64,000 bases of DNA from Allodiplogaster sudhausi (GCA_945643635.1 CALZFC010000016.1:5262501-5326500); one strand, 5' to 3'. Numbered from the stretch's first letter, positions 1 through 12,222 are shown. Numbers and translations are program-made. Notes: generated by a model not told the origin, from the letters alone.

Positions 1-270
1 AAAGTAAAGATAAGAGCATTTCATACAAACACAATGGAAAGTTCGACTATGTAGTTCTCTTTTTTAATACTTTTCAAGTAATGTATCAAGATAGGAAAGG
101 ACAATAAAGCTGTTTCTTTCTTTAAAAAAAATTTTTTCCTTACTGTTCCGATGGTCAGACGTTTCTACTTATGGAGCAGACAAATAAAATGTTGTTGGCT
201 TCTCAGACTTTGTCCTTGTCATTCTTTGTTCTCTACACAGAAGCATCATACAAATATATTGACTCTTTGA

Positions 271-574
271 GCTCTCTCTCTACTATCTTTCTCTCTACCC
301 CTCTCTCTATTTCTCTCTCTCCTGCTTTCCATCTCTAACTCTCATTCTCTCTTCAGTGTTCTTTTGTTCAGTGATGACAGAGGACGATCTGCCAATCATG
401 AATAGCAGAAAGTCCGGAATATTCCGAGATTGCAAAATAGAATCACTGATGTAATTGGCAGTTTTTTTTCCTTTTTCTCTCTTGCACTCTGTTCTTCTTT
501 CCTCACTCTTTCACCTTCTCTCTCTCCCTTTCTCGCCCTCATTCTCACTATATTTTGCTGTCTCTTTCACTCTC

Positions 575-621
<47 letters not shown>

Positions 622-1200
622 CTCTCACACTCTGTCTTTCTCTCCCTCTCTCTGTTTCTCTTTCTTTCTTCGCTCTCTCTCTTTTAGAATATCTCTCCAA
701 CCTTCGGTTTCTCTGCCCTTTTCCACCTTCATAAACCGTAAATGCCACGTTGCAGCAGAAAGAGCCTGACAAGTCTTATCAGTTATCAGTAATACTGCCC
801 TTGCAAATTTTCAAACTTCATCTTAAACTATATGTCTTTCGCATTTATTCTCATCTTTATTTCCGTTCTCTCGCTTACTTTGCCTTTTTTAACCTTCATA
901 ATCTCTTCCTCTCTTTCTCTGTGCCGCTTTTATCCTTGCTTCATGACTGCACATTTCTCTCGCTCTGTCTCTCTATCTCTCTCTCTCTCTCCTTCTCTTT
1001 CTCTCTCTCTCTCTCTCATTCTCTCTTTCTCTCTCTTTCTCCCTATTTCTTTATCTCTTTCTCTTTCCCTCTCTCTCGCTTTCTCTCACTCTCTCCCTCT
1101 CTTCGTCTCTTTCTCACCCCATTTTCTTTCTTTCTCTACCTCTTTCTCTCTCTTTCTCTCTGTTCTCTCTCTCTCTCTCGCTATCTCTTTCTTCCTTTCC
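271..1200. repeat. CT-rich dinucleotide tracts
   Basis: Blocks of (CT)n and imperfect CT/TTCT runs occupy about 271-360, 475-690 and 950-1195. The open frames across them are Leu/Ser (or Arg/Glu on the other strand) low-complexity translations and are not taken as genes. Confidence 0.9.
357..450 (+). CDS. possible internal exon of an unidentified gene
   Basis: After a CT tract ending in TTCAG there is an open stretch of 94 bases, followed by a GTAATT donor. One frame reads FFCSVMTEDDLPIMNSRK and continues to about CKIESL, with mixed, non-repetitive residues. A possible partner lies around 751-776. Another is the open frame ending at 1380 that contains KVELIVETPANSAYISRS. Phases can be made to fit but nothing proves the joins. 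No family is recognised. It could be a chance open frame between repeats. Confidence 0.2.
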
Positions 1201-1642
1201 CCTCTCCAAAACCAAATGACTCCCCAATGGACTACAAAACTGTCAAAGTCCTTACTCACAAAAGTCGAGCTTATCGTTGAAACACCCGCCAACAGTGCCT
1301 ACATAAGTCGAAGCGCAAACTGGAGTCTTGCCATATTTAGCAACGCTTGCCCTTTTTTCTTCGCCGTATGCTCGATTTAGACAAGCCTGCCTTTTCTCAA
1401 TATTCTAAATTTTTTTTTTTGAAAAATTTTTTTTTTTTACTTTTGCATCTCAAGTCGTCATCCTTGAACATTCAGACTCTACATTATTCTTTCTCTTCTT
1501 TTCTTCAAAAGATCATTTCATGATTCTCTAGTACCATAAATATGTATCGTAATCGCAAAAAATACATATAGAAGGCTATTCCTGACTTGACATGGCGGGA
1601 AATTTAAATTTAAATTTGAATTTGAATTTTGTTTTTGGAAAA

Positions 1643-2022
1643 ATGCCCGACGCCGCCGCCCGCCTCACCGCCGCCCGCGCCGGTATCGCCGAGCACCAAG
1701 TTGGCTCCTTTTCCTCATTTTTAAATCCTTAGTTATTAATTATTATACTTTTGAAACAAAAAGTTCACGGAACAATTGTGAACATGCGTCAAGGAATCTT
1801 ATCCTTAAAAAATGCATAAATACATTTCAGGACAAGATCAAGGCGCTTCTCGCGAGCTGCGGACCCGAGTCTCGCGAAGCGGCCAAGAAGGTTGAATCCG
1901 CTTCTCTCTTATCACGTTTTATCTCCCTCTCTCTCTCTTTCTCACTCACTCTCTATCTCTCTCTCTTTTTCTCTCTCTCTCTCTCTCTTTCTCTCTTCCT
2001 CCCTCTCTTTCTGTCTCCCTCT

Positions 2023-2073
<51 letters not shown>

Positions 2074-2084
2074 TTCTCTCTTTG

Positions 2085-2116
<32 letters not shown>

Positions 2117-2118
2117 TT

Positions 2119-2152
<34 letters not shown>

Positions 2153-2456
2153 CCTTCCAACCACTTCTAATTCTCTTCTCTCTTTCAGATGCACGACATC
2201 ATCGTGGATCCTAGCAAGGATGCCGCGACCGTCCGTACCGAGGTAATGAACACACATGCAAACATTGGGAAAAGAAGATTGCTGATGAAATGCGAAAATG
2301 GAAAAATCTTATTTTAAATTTCCTACCGAATGCTTTTCAAAAATCCAGATCGAAGCACTGAAGGCGTCTCTTCCCGAGGGAACGCGCAAGGAGATGGACG
2401 GCCACCGGGCGGCCTTCTTCAAGATCATCGGTCTCGACGACACCTTCAGCGCCTAG
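1643..2456 (+). CDS. SXP/RAL-2 (DUF148)-like small protein
   Basis: Four exons (1643-1699, 1831-1890, 2189-2242, 2349-2456) join in phase 0 with GT donors and CAG acceptors to give about 92 residues. The start is the ATG at 1643 (MPDAAARLTAARAG). The stop is TAG at 2454. The protein is helical and charged. Its middle and C-terminal parts (LLASCGPESREAAKK, then KDAATVRTEIEALKASLPEG) follow the pattern of the nematode SXP/RAL-2 (DUF148) family: a 'TPEAKK...' helix, an 'LxxIxALxxSLP' helix and a charged tail. Family members are usually secreted, but no signal peptide is visible, so an upstream exon may be missing. Exon codons are strongly GC-ending. The third intron is a long CT tract. The exon structure is solid; the family call is moderate and made from pattern memory. 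Confidence 0.65.
1920..2160. repeat. CT tract in intron
   Basis: Nearly pure CT/TTCT repeat of about 240 bases filling the third intron of the SXP/RAL-2-like gene, directly upstream of its TTTCAG acceptor. Confidence 0.9.
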
Positions 2457-3447
2457 AATTTTTAAATTTCGAATTTGAAATTGCCTCCAAATTTCGAATT
2501 TTGAATTTGCCGCCAAAATCTGTTTTCACTTCAGACATCTTTGCCCCATAGTTCAATCTATTGAATTTTTATAATCTACTCCTTCTTAACTCTTATGTAG
2601 GTCAACGAGTACGCATAAAATGTGTGGAAATATGACTTTCGAATTGCTACTTAGAAGACCGATCGAGGAGACGGAAAGAATAGTTGATGGAAAGTTGTAA
2701 ATGGTCTACGAAAAATATACATTAGTGAATGCCCATTGAAATTCTGCGAGGCATTGTGTAGATATGCAGCTGCATACATACGTACAGATATGCAGAGAGA
2801 AAAAGATATGGAAAATAATGATGTGAAGCCAGGCAAGGATTCGGTATATCAATTAAATTCATCGAAAGACCCTGTTACTCTTATTTACTATATGTACATA
2901 CATATGTGCGTTCACATGAAGTTGCACTTCTGAATTAGCAGGCTCGCTATTATATAACATAATCCATTCTTTACTGTGTACATTCCGAATGCTTTCAGAC
3001 GTGTTATTACAAGTAAACAGCTCTTGAAATTGAGCTACATTTCTTATTTTATTTACCTCACGAAAAGACGATCAATTTTGTAGACACTGTAGTGCTCTTT
3101 TATATTGCAAGTTCGCATGAAAACAGCATTCTATGAAGAATAAGTGCGATATTTCATAGATTAAAAAGACGACTATATATGTAGCTACGTTGTCATTGCT
3201 CTTGGGATATTCGGTTGGCGAAACTCTCCATTCATTTTTATTTGTGCGTTCCGTTTTTTTTTTATTTGCATTTAAAAAGAGTGCCTTCTCCAGAGCTGTT
3301 TATTATCAAATTTTTTATTTTTATTTTTTTATTATTTTTCATTCTAGTAATTTCAAAAGTTCATGGAGCTTTCCTTATGTTTTTATTTAAATATTTCTTT
3401 TAGAGAAATGGAAGGACATGGAAAAGATGCTGTCCAATCGGCCCACT
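2457..3447. other. intergenic, no gene seen
   Basis: AT-rich spacer between the convergent 3' ends of the SXP/RAL-2-like gene and the minus-strand gene that follows. It has short TACATA/CATATG-type runs around 2765-2905 and AT-rich sequence to 3400. No exon with coding-like codons was found. Confidence 0.6.
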
Positions 3448-3987
3448 TTAGCTGAGGTTGCGGTTTTTGAAGGTGTAGGGCTCCTGAATGGGTAAATGAA
3501 TTTTCTCTCGTTCTCTTTTCCCTCTCCCTCTCACCCTCTCTCTCTCTTTCTCCTCTCCCTCTTCCCTCATTCATTCATTCTATCTCTCTTTTTCTTCCCC
3601 TCTTCTCTCTCTCTCGCTCTCTTCCTCTTTCTTCTCTCTCTTCCCTTGCTTTTTCTCTCTTTTTCTCTCCTTCTCTTCGCCTCTTCCCTCTCTTTTTCTC
3701 TCCTTCTCTTCCGCTCTTCTCTCTCTCTTTCTCTCCCTCCTTTCCCCTCCAACCTCGCTCTTCTTGTCCAGTTGGCTTCTCTTGTAGAATGTGTACGTTT
3801 TGGGCGGCGCTTCAACTGTGACACGAAGCTGAAATTGATTGTTTTTCTTTCTTACTTAATATATTTCTTTATATTAATATCTTTCTCATCCTTTTTTCTT
3901 ACTATTCTTTACATTGAGTCCATCCATCCCCATGTTCTTTCCAACCTATTCATTCTTGGTAGCAGCCGCGCCCTCTCTCTCTCTCTG

Positions 3988-4032
<45 letters not shown>

Positions 4033-4788
4033 AACCTCCTCATTCTTGGAGGCAGCCGCCCCCTCTCTCTCCGTCTTGGCCTTCTTCGTCTTCACTTCTT
4101 CCTTCGCTTTCTTCTTCGGCTCTGGCAACTTCGTCGCCGCCACGATCTGAATTCAGATTGATCATTTTGTGAAAACCTCCATCTCAAAATTTTCTAAAAA
4201 AAATTTCCTTTTTTTCTTACTCTCTCTCTCTCTCTCTCCTTCTCACCCTCTCTCTCACACTCCCTCTCTCTCCCTCACTCTGTCTTTCTCTCCTTCACCC
4301 ACTCTCTCCCTCTCCCTCCCCTTTATCTCCCTCTCTCTCTTCCTCTCTCTCTCCCTACCTTTGACAGTCTCTCGTCTTGATGCGGTCCCTGTGGCCTTGC
4401 TGATAGCTCCTCCGCAGCCTTGTCGTCCACTTCTTCTTCGTTCTGCGGGTTCTCTGAATGTCGTATATTAGCGATATGAATATTGTTACTTTTCTACGCG
4501 TGAAAAGTTATTTGACGATAGCTTAGTTTGGAAAGAAACACATTTTAGGATAAGAAAAGATTTCCTTGGCTGACCGGCAAGAAGAAGAATGGAGCGGACA
4601 GTGTTGGCGAAGACGAGTTTACGGTCGAAGAGGAGGAGGTCACGCTCGAGGAGAAGAGGGAGGGGCGCGAAGGGATCCGGAGGGAATCTGGAGAGAGGGA
4701 GATGAGGAGAGAGAGTGGAGAAAGAGAGAAAGAGGGAGGGAGGGTTATAGAGAGAAAGATAGAGAGAGAGAGGGATGAGGAGAGAGAG

Positions 4789-4831
<43 letters not shown>

Positions 4832-7284
4832 GGGATGGGGAGAGAGTGGAGAAAGAGAAGATAGAGAGAGAGAGAGAGATGGATGGATGGAGAGAAAGAG
4901 AGAGAAAGAGAGAGAGAGAGAGATGGAGATGGAGAGAGGGATGGAGAGATCGAATGCGATAGAGAAGAGACTGACGCCAGCTCCGGGTACGGCAGCAGGT
5001 CCTGGATGCCATTCTTGAGCTCGTCGAGTGCTGGAATCGTCACGGGAAGCTCGTCCAGGGTGACGTCATTCTGAATATCAATATATTGACCCAGATTTAA
5101 CTGATTTCTGCTGACCTTCTCCTGATCCGTGAGATTTTCGGCGAGCCAAAATGGCTTGTGATCCTCCATGAGAATCTTGCCGCCGTTATCGCGAGGCTTG
5201 ATCGTCGACTCAAAGAAGAAAGTTTTCAAGTTCACGCTAACTCTCTTTCTCTCTCTCTCTCTATATCTCTACTCTCTCTTCCCTTTCTCTCTCTCTCTCT
5301 TCCCTTTCTCTCTCTATCTCGCCCTCTTCCCTCTCTCTCTTCTTCTCTGCTTGTCATGTCTCTCTCTCCCCCCGTCTAACATTTTCGGCGAAGAGCTTTT
5401 CGATGCGGTCTCTGTACTCCTTGTCTCGAATTGGCTCGTCCAGCATTTCGATGGAGCTAAAATAGAATTTTATTTATGTTATTTCATTTATTCAAGTAAT
5501 AATTATGAAAACTGGTAATTTTCAAAATTTACTTACAAAGCTCGCTGCTTGGGGAAGGCGGCGTTGTCGAGGTTCGTCTTAAAAGAAAAGAATTAAGATT
5601 TAGAGAGATAGTTTGATTTAGTGACATCGAATGGGTAGGAAACGTGCACATATATTGCAGTTGTATTCTTGCTCGTTTAATTTTTACATTATTCTTACAT
5701 GTTCAAATTCTTTTTATTAAGATAGTTCTATTTGAAATCTTATTATTTTTATTATTTTTATTATATTTTGAAATCTCTGAACCTTTGCCGGCGCAGCGTT
5801 CTCGCTCTCTTCCTGTCGCTGCTTCGCTTTCTTTGTGATCCTACAAAGAAAAGAATTTTTCTTTGCTAACCAGTAAAAGTACAGAAGATCACTTTTTAAC
5901 CAGCATAAATTAAACTTTGAATAAGTTATTCAAGAAAGGTCGTTCCATTTTCTTTCCCATTTAAATTGATTTATCATCCTAAATTACTCACTGTTCAAGA
6001 GAATTCTTAGGGAACAACATCTTAGAGAGGCGACCATTCCGAAAAAGCTGTTTTCGCGCTGAAAAAAAAGATATTTTTTAATGTACTTAATATACATATT
6101 TACTATTCTGATTATTCTTCAATTAAATTTTACATTTATTTTACTAGAGCTCCTGGAATCGGTTTCATTTATTGATCTGATTTTCCTAAATTTCAAAAGG
6201 CGAGAGAGACGAACAGGTTGACTTTTCCGAATTGATTACTGCCGTCTTCGCGTCCTAGAACAGAAGAGATGAATTGGTGGAGAAATGAGAGATGACAATT
6301 TTACGGCTTTGGCTCAAAGAAGAACAATTTACCTCTAATAATCACCATTTTCTCCCTATGCATGACAATTTCCCCCCAAGAATATCATCACGAGTTATGT
6401 AGCTAATTTTGATGCCCGAATTGCCACCTTGACAGACGTTTCAAGCTTTTTCTCTGGCGAACGCTTCTTCCTAAATTGTATTTTTATATTTTCTTCTTTT
6501 TAAATACAATATTTCAGATTAGAAAAGCCGCGACCTCGGGCTGACATTCGGCGTCTTCGTCTTTGAAGAACTCGAGCGTTCCTTAACCTAAGAAAAGATT
6601 ACCTTAAATTTTTTATTGTCTAATCTTCTATCTTCTTAAAAACAAATAATAAATGAATAATTTTATCTAATTTGGCAAAGTATTGCGGAAGAACACGAAC
6701 TGTCTTCTCAATGCTGGGGGCGTCGATGCTTGGACACGTTTTTTCCACCTTAAAGAAGGCACCTTATAATAGAATAAAATGAAGGAAAGTGATTTAAAAA
6801 TTGTAATGACTAAATGTAGTCATTGTGTCTGATTTTTAGTTTTTTTTCCATCGATTTAAACTTGTCAATAATTATTCTAACGGAATCATAGCTTGTCGTG
6901 GTGGGACTCGCTGGCTTTGCTCCGCCCGCTTTCGTTGTCTTCGGCACCTGAAAATGGTCATATTTCAAAAACATTAAAGTTGGTACTTTTATTCAGATAA
7001 CGAAATATAAATATGCAAATACGGAAAGCAAAGATTCATATATTTAGCTAAAATACTGGATAAAAAGATCGAAGGTTTTCTAAACACAAAGTACATATCC
7101 TTACCACGCCAAACCACATATGCAGTTAAAATATATTTTATCTGTCTATATTTATGATATAATTTTTTTGGTGGATATAGTTTCGAAATTGTTTTGATAT
7201 ATCTGCGTATTTTGTGAATAGACGCCTCGTTTGTCGGATTCTAACTTCTTGCTTAGAAGCTGGTGCTGGAGAAGAGCCAAATCT
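3448..7284 (-). CDS. multi-exon gene of unknown function, Lys/Ser-rich N-terminal half
   Basis: At least 15 minus-strand exons can be linked by donor, acceptor and phase. In gene order they lie near 7284-7247, 6946-6881, 6744-6697, 6580-6535, 6450-6405, 6253-6214, 6053-5992, 5838-5782, 5571-5529, 5454-5381, 5219-4976, 4463-4366, 4133-4023, 3850-3777 and 3483-3448 (stop TAA). The first half is basic and low in hydrophobics (VPKTTKAGGAKPASPTTTS; KKRSPEKKLETSVK). The middle holds the most folded-looking sequence (SIEMLDEPIRDKEYRDRIEK; MEDHKPFWLAENLTDQEK; DVTLDELPVTIPALDELKN). Near the end come an acidic exon (NPQNEEEVDDKAAEELSARP) and a Lys-rich exon. A 45-base GTCAGC...CAG segment inside the 5219-4976 exon could itself be an intron. 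The region 4570-4690 is open on both strands and is not resolved. Composition suggests a nuclear or DNA-associated protein, but no family is recognised. An upstream exon ending in an AA|GTGCTC donor near 7615 would join in phase. Confidence 0.6.
3500..5380. repeat. CT/GA tracts in introns of the minus-strand gene
   Basis: Separate tracts at about 3505-3755 (CT), 3972-4030 (CT), 4219-4365 (CT), 4690-4960 (GA) and 5240-5360 (CT) fill introns of the gene at 3448-7284. Both orientations occur relative to the gene, so they are not simply long polypyrimidine tracts. Confidence 0.9.
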
Positions 7285-7683
7285 GAAGATAAAAGCTATT
7301 TTTTTTATAAATAATTTGCGTTTTATTCTTGTTCCCTTCTAAAAGAATGTGATAAAGATTTTTTTAAATAAAAAAGTTCACACCAAACGGCATAGTATTT
7401 TATTTTCGGGGATTAAAGCGTAAAATAGTAAAGGTCTGTTTAATTAGTGCCATATTTTTTTTAAAGTATATTATTAGTAAACACCTAGGCCCTTTTCGTA
7501 ACTGACATGCGATTGAAAAAGTTCATTTTTGGAGGCGAGAATGAGAGAGGGAGAGAGGCAGTGGCTGGCGAGACGCAGATGGGCAGAGGAAGGAAAGCGA
7601 GAGCGGAGAGAAGAAGAGAGAGAGCACTTGGTGCCCCTCCGAGAGATGACGAAGGCGAAGTGATTCATTCTCAGACGAGTCCT

Positions 7684-7691
7684 CTTTTATA
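7684..7691 (-). promoter_or_regulatory. possible TATA box
   Basis: TATAAAAG on the minus strand, about 20 bases upstream of an ATG (7668) whose short exon would splice in phase to the exon at 7284. The spacing to the ATG is too short for an ordinary 5' UTR, so this is tentative. Confidence 0.25.
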
Positions 7692-7992
7692 TGGCCAGGA
7701 CTCGTTATGGAAATTGCACTTTCAGATATGAAACTAATTACAATTGGTAGGAAAGTGCATCTCATTAAACGTGAAAATATTGACTTTCATAAAAACAAAC
7801 AAGTTTCTAGTACGAGTTTCAAATTTGGCAATCTCCGATTTCATAATCCACATGTAAAATTATGTACATTTTACGCTTTTTGTACTATTTGACCAATCGA
7901 TCTTTTGAAGAGAACAACTTTTTCATTCATAATAAGCGGCAATTGACGAGAAGACTTTCTCTCCTGATCCCCCTCATTCTTCTAATCTTCAG

Positions 7993-10900
7993 CGGCCAAA
8001 GATGGTTGCTTCTCCGAAGCTTCGAAGCAGGCGAGTCTCCCAACTCTCACTTTGTCCTACTTTCCTCCCTTCCTACATACATACCTCTCCCTATCACCAA
8101 TATTACTCCGCTCCTGCTCCTCCCCGTTCTCTTTAAAAGAAATATTTCCATTTTGATAGAAGAAAATAATTTAATTTTTAATTTTTTAAAATGATTCTTT
8201 TTAGGAAATCGGCAAGGAACTCGGACGTGACTTCGGATCCTTCGTCTCTGCAGTCCTACTCTCTGCGCGAGAGAGCGAACGGCGAGCTGGTTGCTCATCA
8301 ACTTGGCATTATTAAAAGAATCCAAATACTCACGTTTGAATTCGCGCCATTTGCTACCTGACAAAAGGGCGAGAGATCATGTGTGATCTAGAGATCGAAA
8401 AATGAGGACGAAAATAAATTTGCATATCATTGAATAAATTTTCCTATTAACTAGACATATTGGGTTCAAATGAAAATGTTTCTATGCAGTCTTATTTAAA
8501 AAAATTAATAAATTATTAACGACTTTTGAAATGCGATTTTTAATCAATTAATTTAATTAACCAATTTTAAAATTTGAGGTGAACGATCGCCTCAACGTTG
8601 CTTGGCCAAATCGCTCTGCGAAAAATTGCAAGGTGCGCAGATGGCATCGATTTGATTTTAAAAAAACCCGGATCTCCCAGAAACTCTTTGAACTTATGTA
8701 AATTTTTTAATTAAATAAATATGAGAATGAGATTTCAGGATTGGCGCAAGAACCTCCGCATGAGCGATGATAGCGTGAAATCGGTTCGTTTTCCTGCATG
8801 AAATGATGCCCGGACTTATACAAAGCAATTTCAAGGAATTTTGGGAAAATAAGAAAGTTCCAATATTTCAGAAAAAGCACCGACGTCACCGTTCGAAGGC
8901 CAACAAGAATATCAAGCAAGAGGTGGGCGGAGCAATGATGGAAGTGGGCGTATCTTACAATTAAGAGGGCGGAGCAACGAAGGAAGTGGGCGTGGCTTAC
9001 AATTAAGAGGGCGGAGCAAAGAAGGAAGTGGGAGAAACTTAGGCGTTTTAGACACGGCTGAAAGAAAGATTCTAGCTCTCTCAGGAATCGCTAAGTGATG
9101 ATAATTCTTTTTTTTTAAATAAAAATGCTATCAATTTAGGAGACGATGAATGAGAAGAATGCAGCGAGTCCCTTGGTCGCAGCCTATGATTCGCTTCCAT
9201 TGTCTACGGTGTGAAATCAAATAAAAAATAAAAATAATAAGATTTTCCCAGAATATAGTAATTTTATTAGAAGTTTGTAATAATGTTCATCTAAGAATTA
9301 GCTGAACGGCTTGAAACATTTTTTTTTTCATTTTCCAGGACTACGGAAAGTTGTGCGAAGCCCTCTCCGCGTGCGGTCACTCGGTGAAGAATGAACAACT
9401 TTGATATGTCTAAAAAGTTGTATTATAATGAATTAAGCATTCCTTAAATAATAAAAAAGTAATTTAAAGCTGTTTTTATTTGAAGCGTGACAAGGGACAC
9501 AAGCGGAATGTCTGCGATCATGACAGGGTTCATAATTTATATAATTTTTTAATGCAAATATTCATTTAAAATTAAACACTTAAAAATCTTATCTCAATTA
9601 TTGACTACACTTTCTTATGCTTGCAGCCCGGCTTCCACTTGCGAGATGGTGTCTACCGGAGCCCTTCCATTGACTCGATCATTGTGCGTACATTCAAAAG
9701 CTGCACCTTTGAATACAAAATAATTTTCTAACTTCTTTGAAAGAGTTTGAATGTTAGCGAGTTCAAGAATACATTTTTAAAATAATTTTTATGAGAATGA
9801 AAAGAGAAAAAAATTTCAGGGCGCCATTGTCTCGGAGTTCGCGTATGCTCCCGATTACGGAGAGGACGATTCTGAGGTGCCATTCGGAAACAAATGGCTT
9901 ATAATACTGAAGAAAAAATTTTAAACAACGGAGATGTTTAAAATGTATTTAATATGAACTACTTCCTAAGGACACTTCCTCGATCGTGACCAGCGAAGTC
10001 TCCTCTCGTTCGGAAGTGAGCGTGGTAAGGAGATGTTAATTCATCTGTATGAATGCAGTGATTCATTTCTATACCGTAACCCGTCCTCCTTAACCTACCG
10101 TACCCCTATACATACCGTATCCTTTAAACTTACAGTATCCTTACAGTACTCTTCGGATTCGCTTTGTCTTCCGGCGACTCGTCGTCTCTCCGTGCAACAC
10201 GAAGAACTCGCTCGACTTCGTCACGAGAAGATCTTCATTGGCGCTCGCACGGCCAAGGCGGCTGAGCTCAAGTTTCGGTTGGAAGATCGATTCTTTTTCT
10301 ACATGAAAAAGGGGGAAACAGCACCAAAAATTGATGGATTATCATTTCATTGAAATGAGTGTCGATTGAGGTCTACAAATCAATTAATTGATTGAAGCGA
10401 ATATCGATTGATTGTAATCAATAACGATTAGTTGATTGATGAAATGAGCATGGAGACTGCTGTCAGGAGCCTGCTGCTGCCGTTCGCTCTGTACTACCGG
10501 CTGCCCGAGGATCTCTCCCTCTCTGCCCGCCGCCCTTCAGCTCCACGTCGTCTGCACGGACTTGCGCGAAGATGTCCGCGTTTTGGTTTTTTTTTCTGTG
10601 AAGATACTTTCCTTAAGATGAAAACATTAGCATATACTATTATAATTTTTGAGCAAAGTAGTCAATTCAATGTTTCTTATCCTTTTCCCAGGTTCACCAC
10701 TTCCCGATCGTCGAAGTCAGAAAGGGCGGCTGCAACGGCTACTTTGTCCAGCGCTACGTCATTGAGGCTGTAAGAAAACTTATTTTAATTTTAATTAATT
10801 ATTTCACAGAATTTTCTATTTACTCTAAGAGTACACGTTCTTTTTTTCGAAATTGTGACTTTATTAACCATGTTAAAAATATCTGTTTAATTCTCTAATT

Positions 10901-11074
10901 CCAGGCTCTTATTTGAATTAAGATTCAAAATAACACATTTTATATTTATTTATTTCCCCAGTTCCCTTCGCTGCCCTGGTGGACTTCCACTTCGAGCTCG
11001 GCTTTGGCTTTACGAGAGCCGCTTCTTCTTTCTCGTCGATGACGTCACGCGGCTCCGCATCTTCTCACCGCTGA
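7993..11074 (+). CDS. probable SH2-domain protein (copy 1)
   Basis: A chain of plus-strand exons: 7993-8034, from 8205, about 8580-8635, then DWRKNLRMSDDSVKS (8739-8783), KKHRRHRSKANKNIKQE, NEKNAASPLVAAYDSLPLST, DYGKLCEALSACGHS (9340-9385), RDKGHKRNVCDHDR, PGFHLRDGVYRSPSIDSII, a Ser/Asp-rich pair, and the exon from about 10137. The C-terminal part fits an SH2 domain: LRHEKIFIGARTAKAAEL matches the WYHG...R..AE start; LHVVCTDLREDVRVL and HHFPIVEVRKGGCNGYF match the central strands including His-Phe-x-Ile; FPS leads the helix. Three third-position synonymous differences from the copy at 15.4-18 kb support the LHVVC frame. The FLVR strand (PFALYYRLPED) is in another frame from the next block. 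The last exon lacks 4 bases relative to copy 2, shifting frame. The N-terminus is not found. No kinase domain is seen. Confidence 0.5.
8919..9045. repeat. 42-bp minisatellite, about 3 units
   Basis: Three diverged units containing GGGCGGAGCAA and CTTACAATTAAGA sit in the intron after the KKHRRHRS exon. The duplicated gene at 15.4-18 kb has about nine units at the same place. Confidence 0.85.
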
Positions 11075-11175
11075 TCCACCCTACTCTGCCCTTAAATCCG
11101 ACATCGCAACCCAAAACCGACTCCGACATCAGATCCGAATCCGCCGCTTTTTGCTCCGCCCCTTTGTCTGCATTG

Positions 11176-11183
11176 TATAAAAG
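11176..11183 (+). promoter_or_regulatory. TATA-like box, duplicated at 18137
   Basis: TATAAAAGGAG follows the 3' end of SH2 copy 1 and the same string follows copy 2 (18137-18144). Both are preceded by GTCTGCAT-type sequence. No downstream gene start is evident, so it may be only a conserved piece of the duplicated block. Confidence 0.25.
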
Positions 11184-11642
11184 GAGTTCACGGAATATAA
11201 CGAGAATTCGGCGAAGAAAAAAAACAAGTCTACGAGTGAAGGTACAAATGAAGAAAAAGAAGGAAGAAATTCTTTGTGTAAATCGTATTGATAGCAAAAG
11301 CGTAAAATAGAATGACGATTGCAACGATTTTCTCACATACTACATTCACTAAGAGTGAGGAGGGATTCAATTGAAGTTTAAACTCGCTTATTTTTGTAAA
11401 TATTATTGTGGGGAACTGTGCCTTTTCCGGTTCAGTAAGGCCTTGCATAGAATAATAATATTGCCTCTTTCTTTCCATGCTTCGAGAAAAACATGGTGAG
11501 AGCTTATTGCTAGTCAGAGCGTGTAGTTAATGCTTACAGAAAGGTATCGCCAATTAATTCGCATTCATTTCAACAACTTTTCAAAAATAATGCGCTTTCT
11601 ACAATCCCGCTGTCAGGTGTTTGGAAAAATAAAACGTTGCAC

Positions 11643-11707
11643 TTCGGTCTACTATTGTTATAATTCTGCTTGCGATGAAAGCAGAATTATAACAATACTA
11701 GACCGAA
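11643..11707. other. long perfect-type hairpin
   Basis: Two 29-base arms (11643-11671 and 11679-11707) are reverse complements with one mismatch, separated by a 7-base loop. The size and shape resemble a small-RNA precursor or a foldback element end. No coding role is apparent. Confidence 0.7.
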
Positions 11708-12222
11708 CTGCAGCTTTTGATGCTCTATCTCTCTCTCTCTCTCTCCCACTCTCTCTCTCTCTAGATTTCTCTCAATCTACCTCTCAGTTTCTCTCTCTTA
11801 CTACCTCTCTTTCACTCTCGACCCTTCTGAAGCAACCTTCCGATATCAATCCCCGCTCATTTGGCACAGTTTCCTTTTCATGACACACTACCGTAATGAG
11901 CACTCGTTGTAGTCCACGACGTTGCCGTATATGTATATCTATGTACAAGCATCCAACTCTTCTCCTTCTAAGACGCCGTAGTGATAAAGAAGTGGCACTC
12001 AGAGAGAACAAATAGCACGAAAAGTTTGACCATTTATAAAACAAAGACGAGCTTCAGAAGAATTCTCGACCGGACAAAGGAATATAAAGAGGAAATGCAT
12101 AAAACTCAGAGACAATAACACTTTAAATTAATTCTCATAAATTTAAATCTACTCTCACTATTTTTACATGAACACAGAAATCCTGAGAGTAGCGAAACCA
12201 TCCTCTAACTTCTTAGAAATCG

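Larger units (their letters stand above)
11075..12222. other. spacer between SH2 copy 1 and F-box gene
   Basis: AT-rich apart from a TATAAAAG at 11176, a strong hairpin at 11643-11707 and a CT tract at 11725-11815. No convincing exon was found; the open frames cross the CT tract or are short. Confidence 0.5.

Noticed and set aside
430..2257. Long Leu/Ser-rich and Arg/Glu-rich open frames
   Set aside because: They are translations of CT/GA microsatellites on the two strands; no splice or codon evidence supports them.
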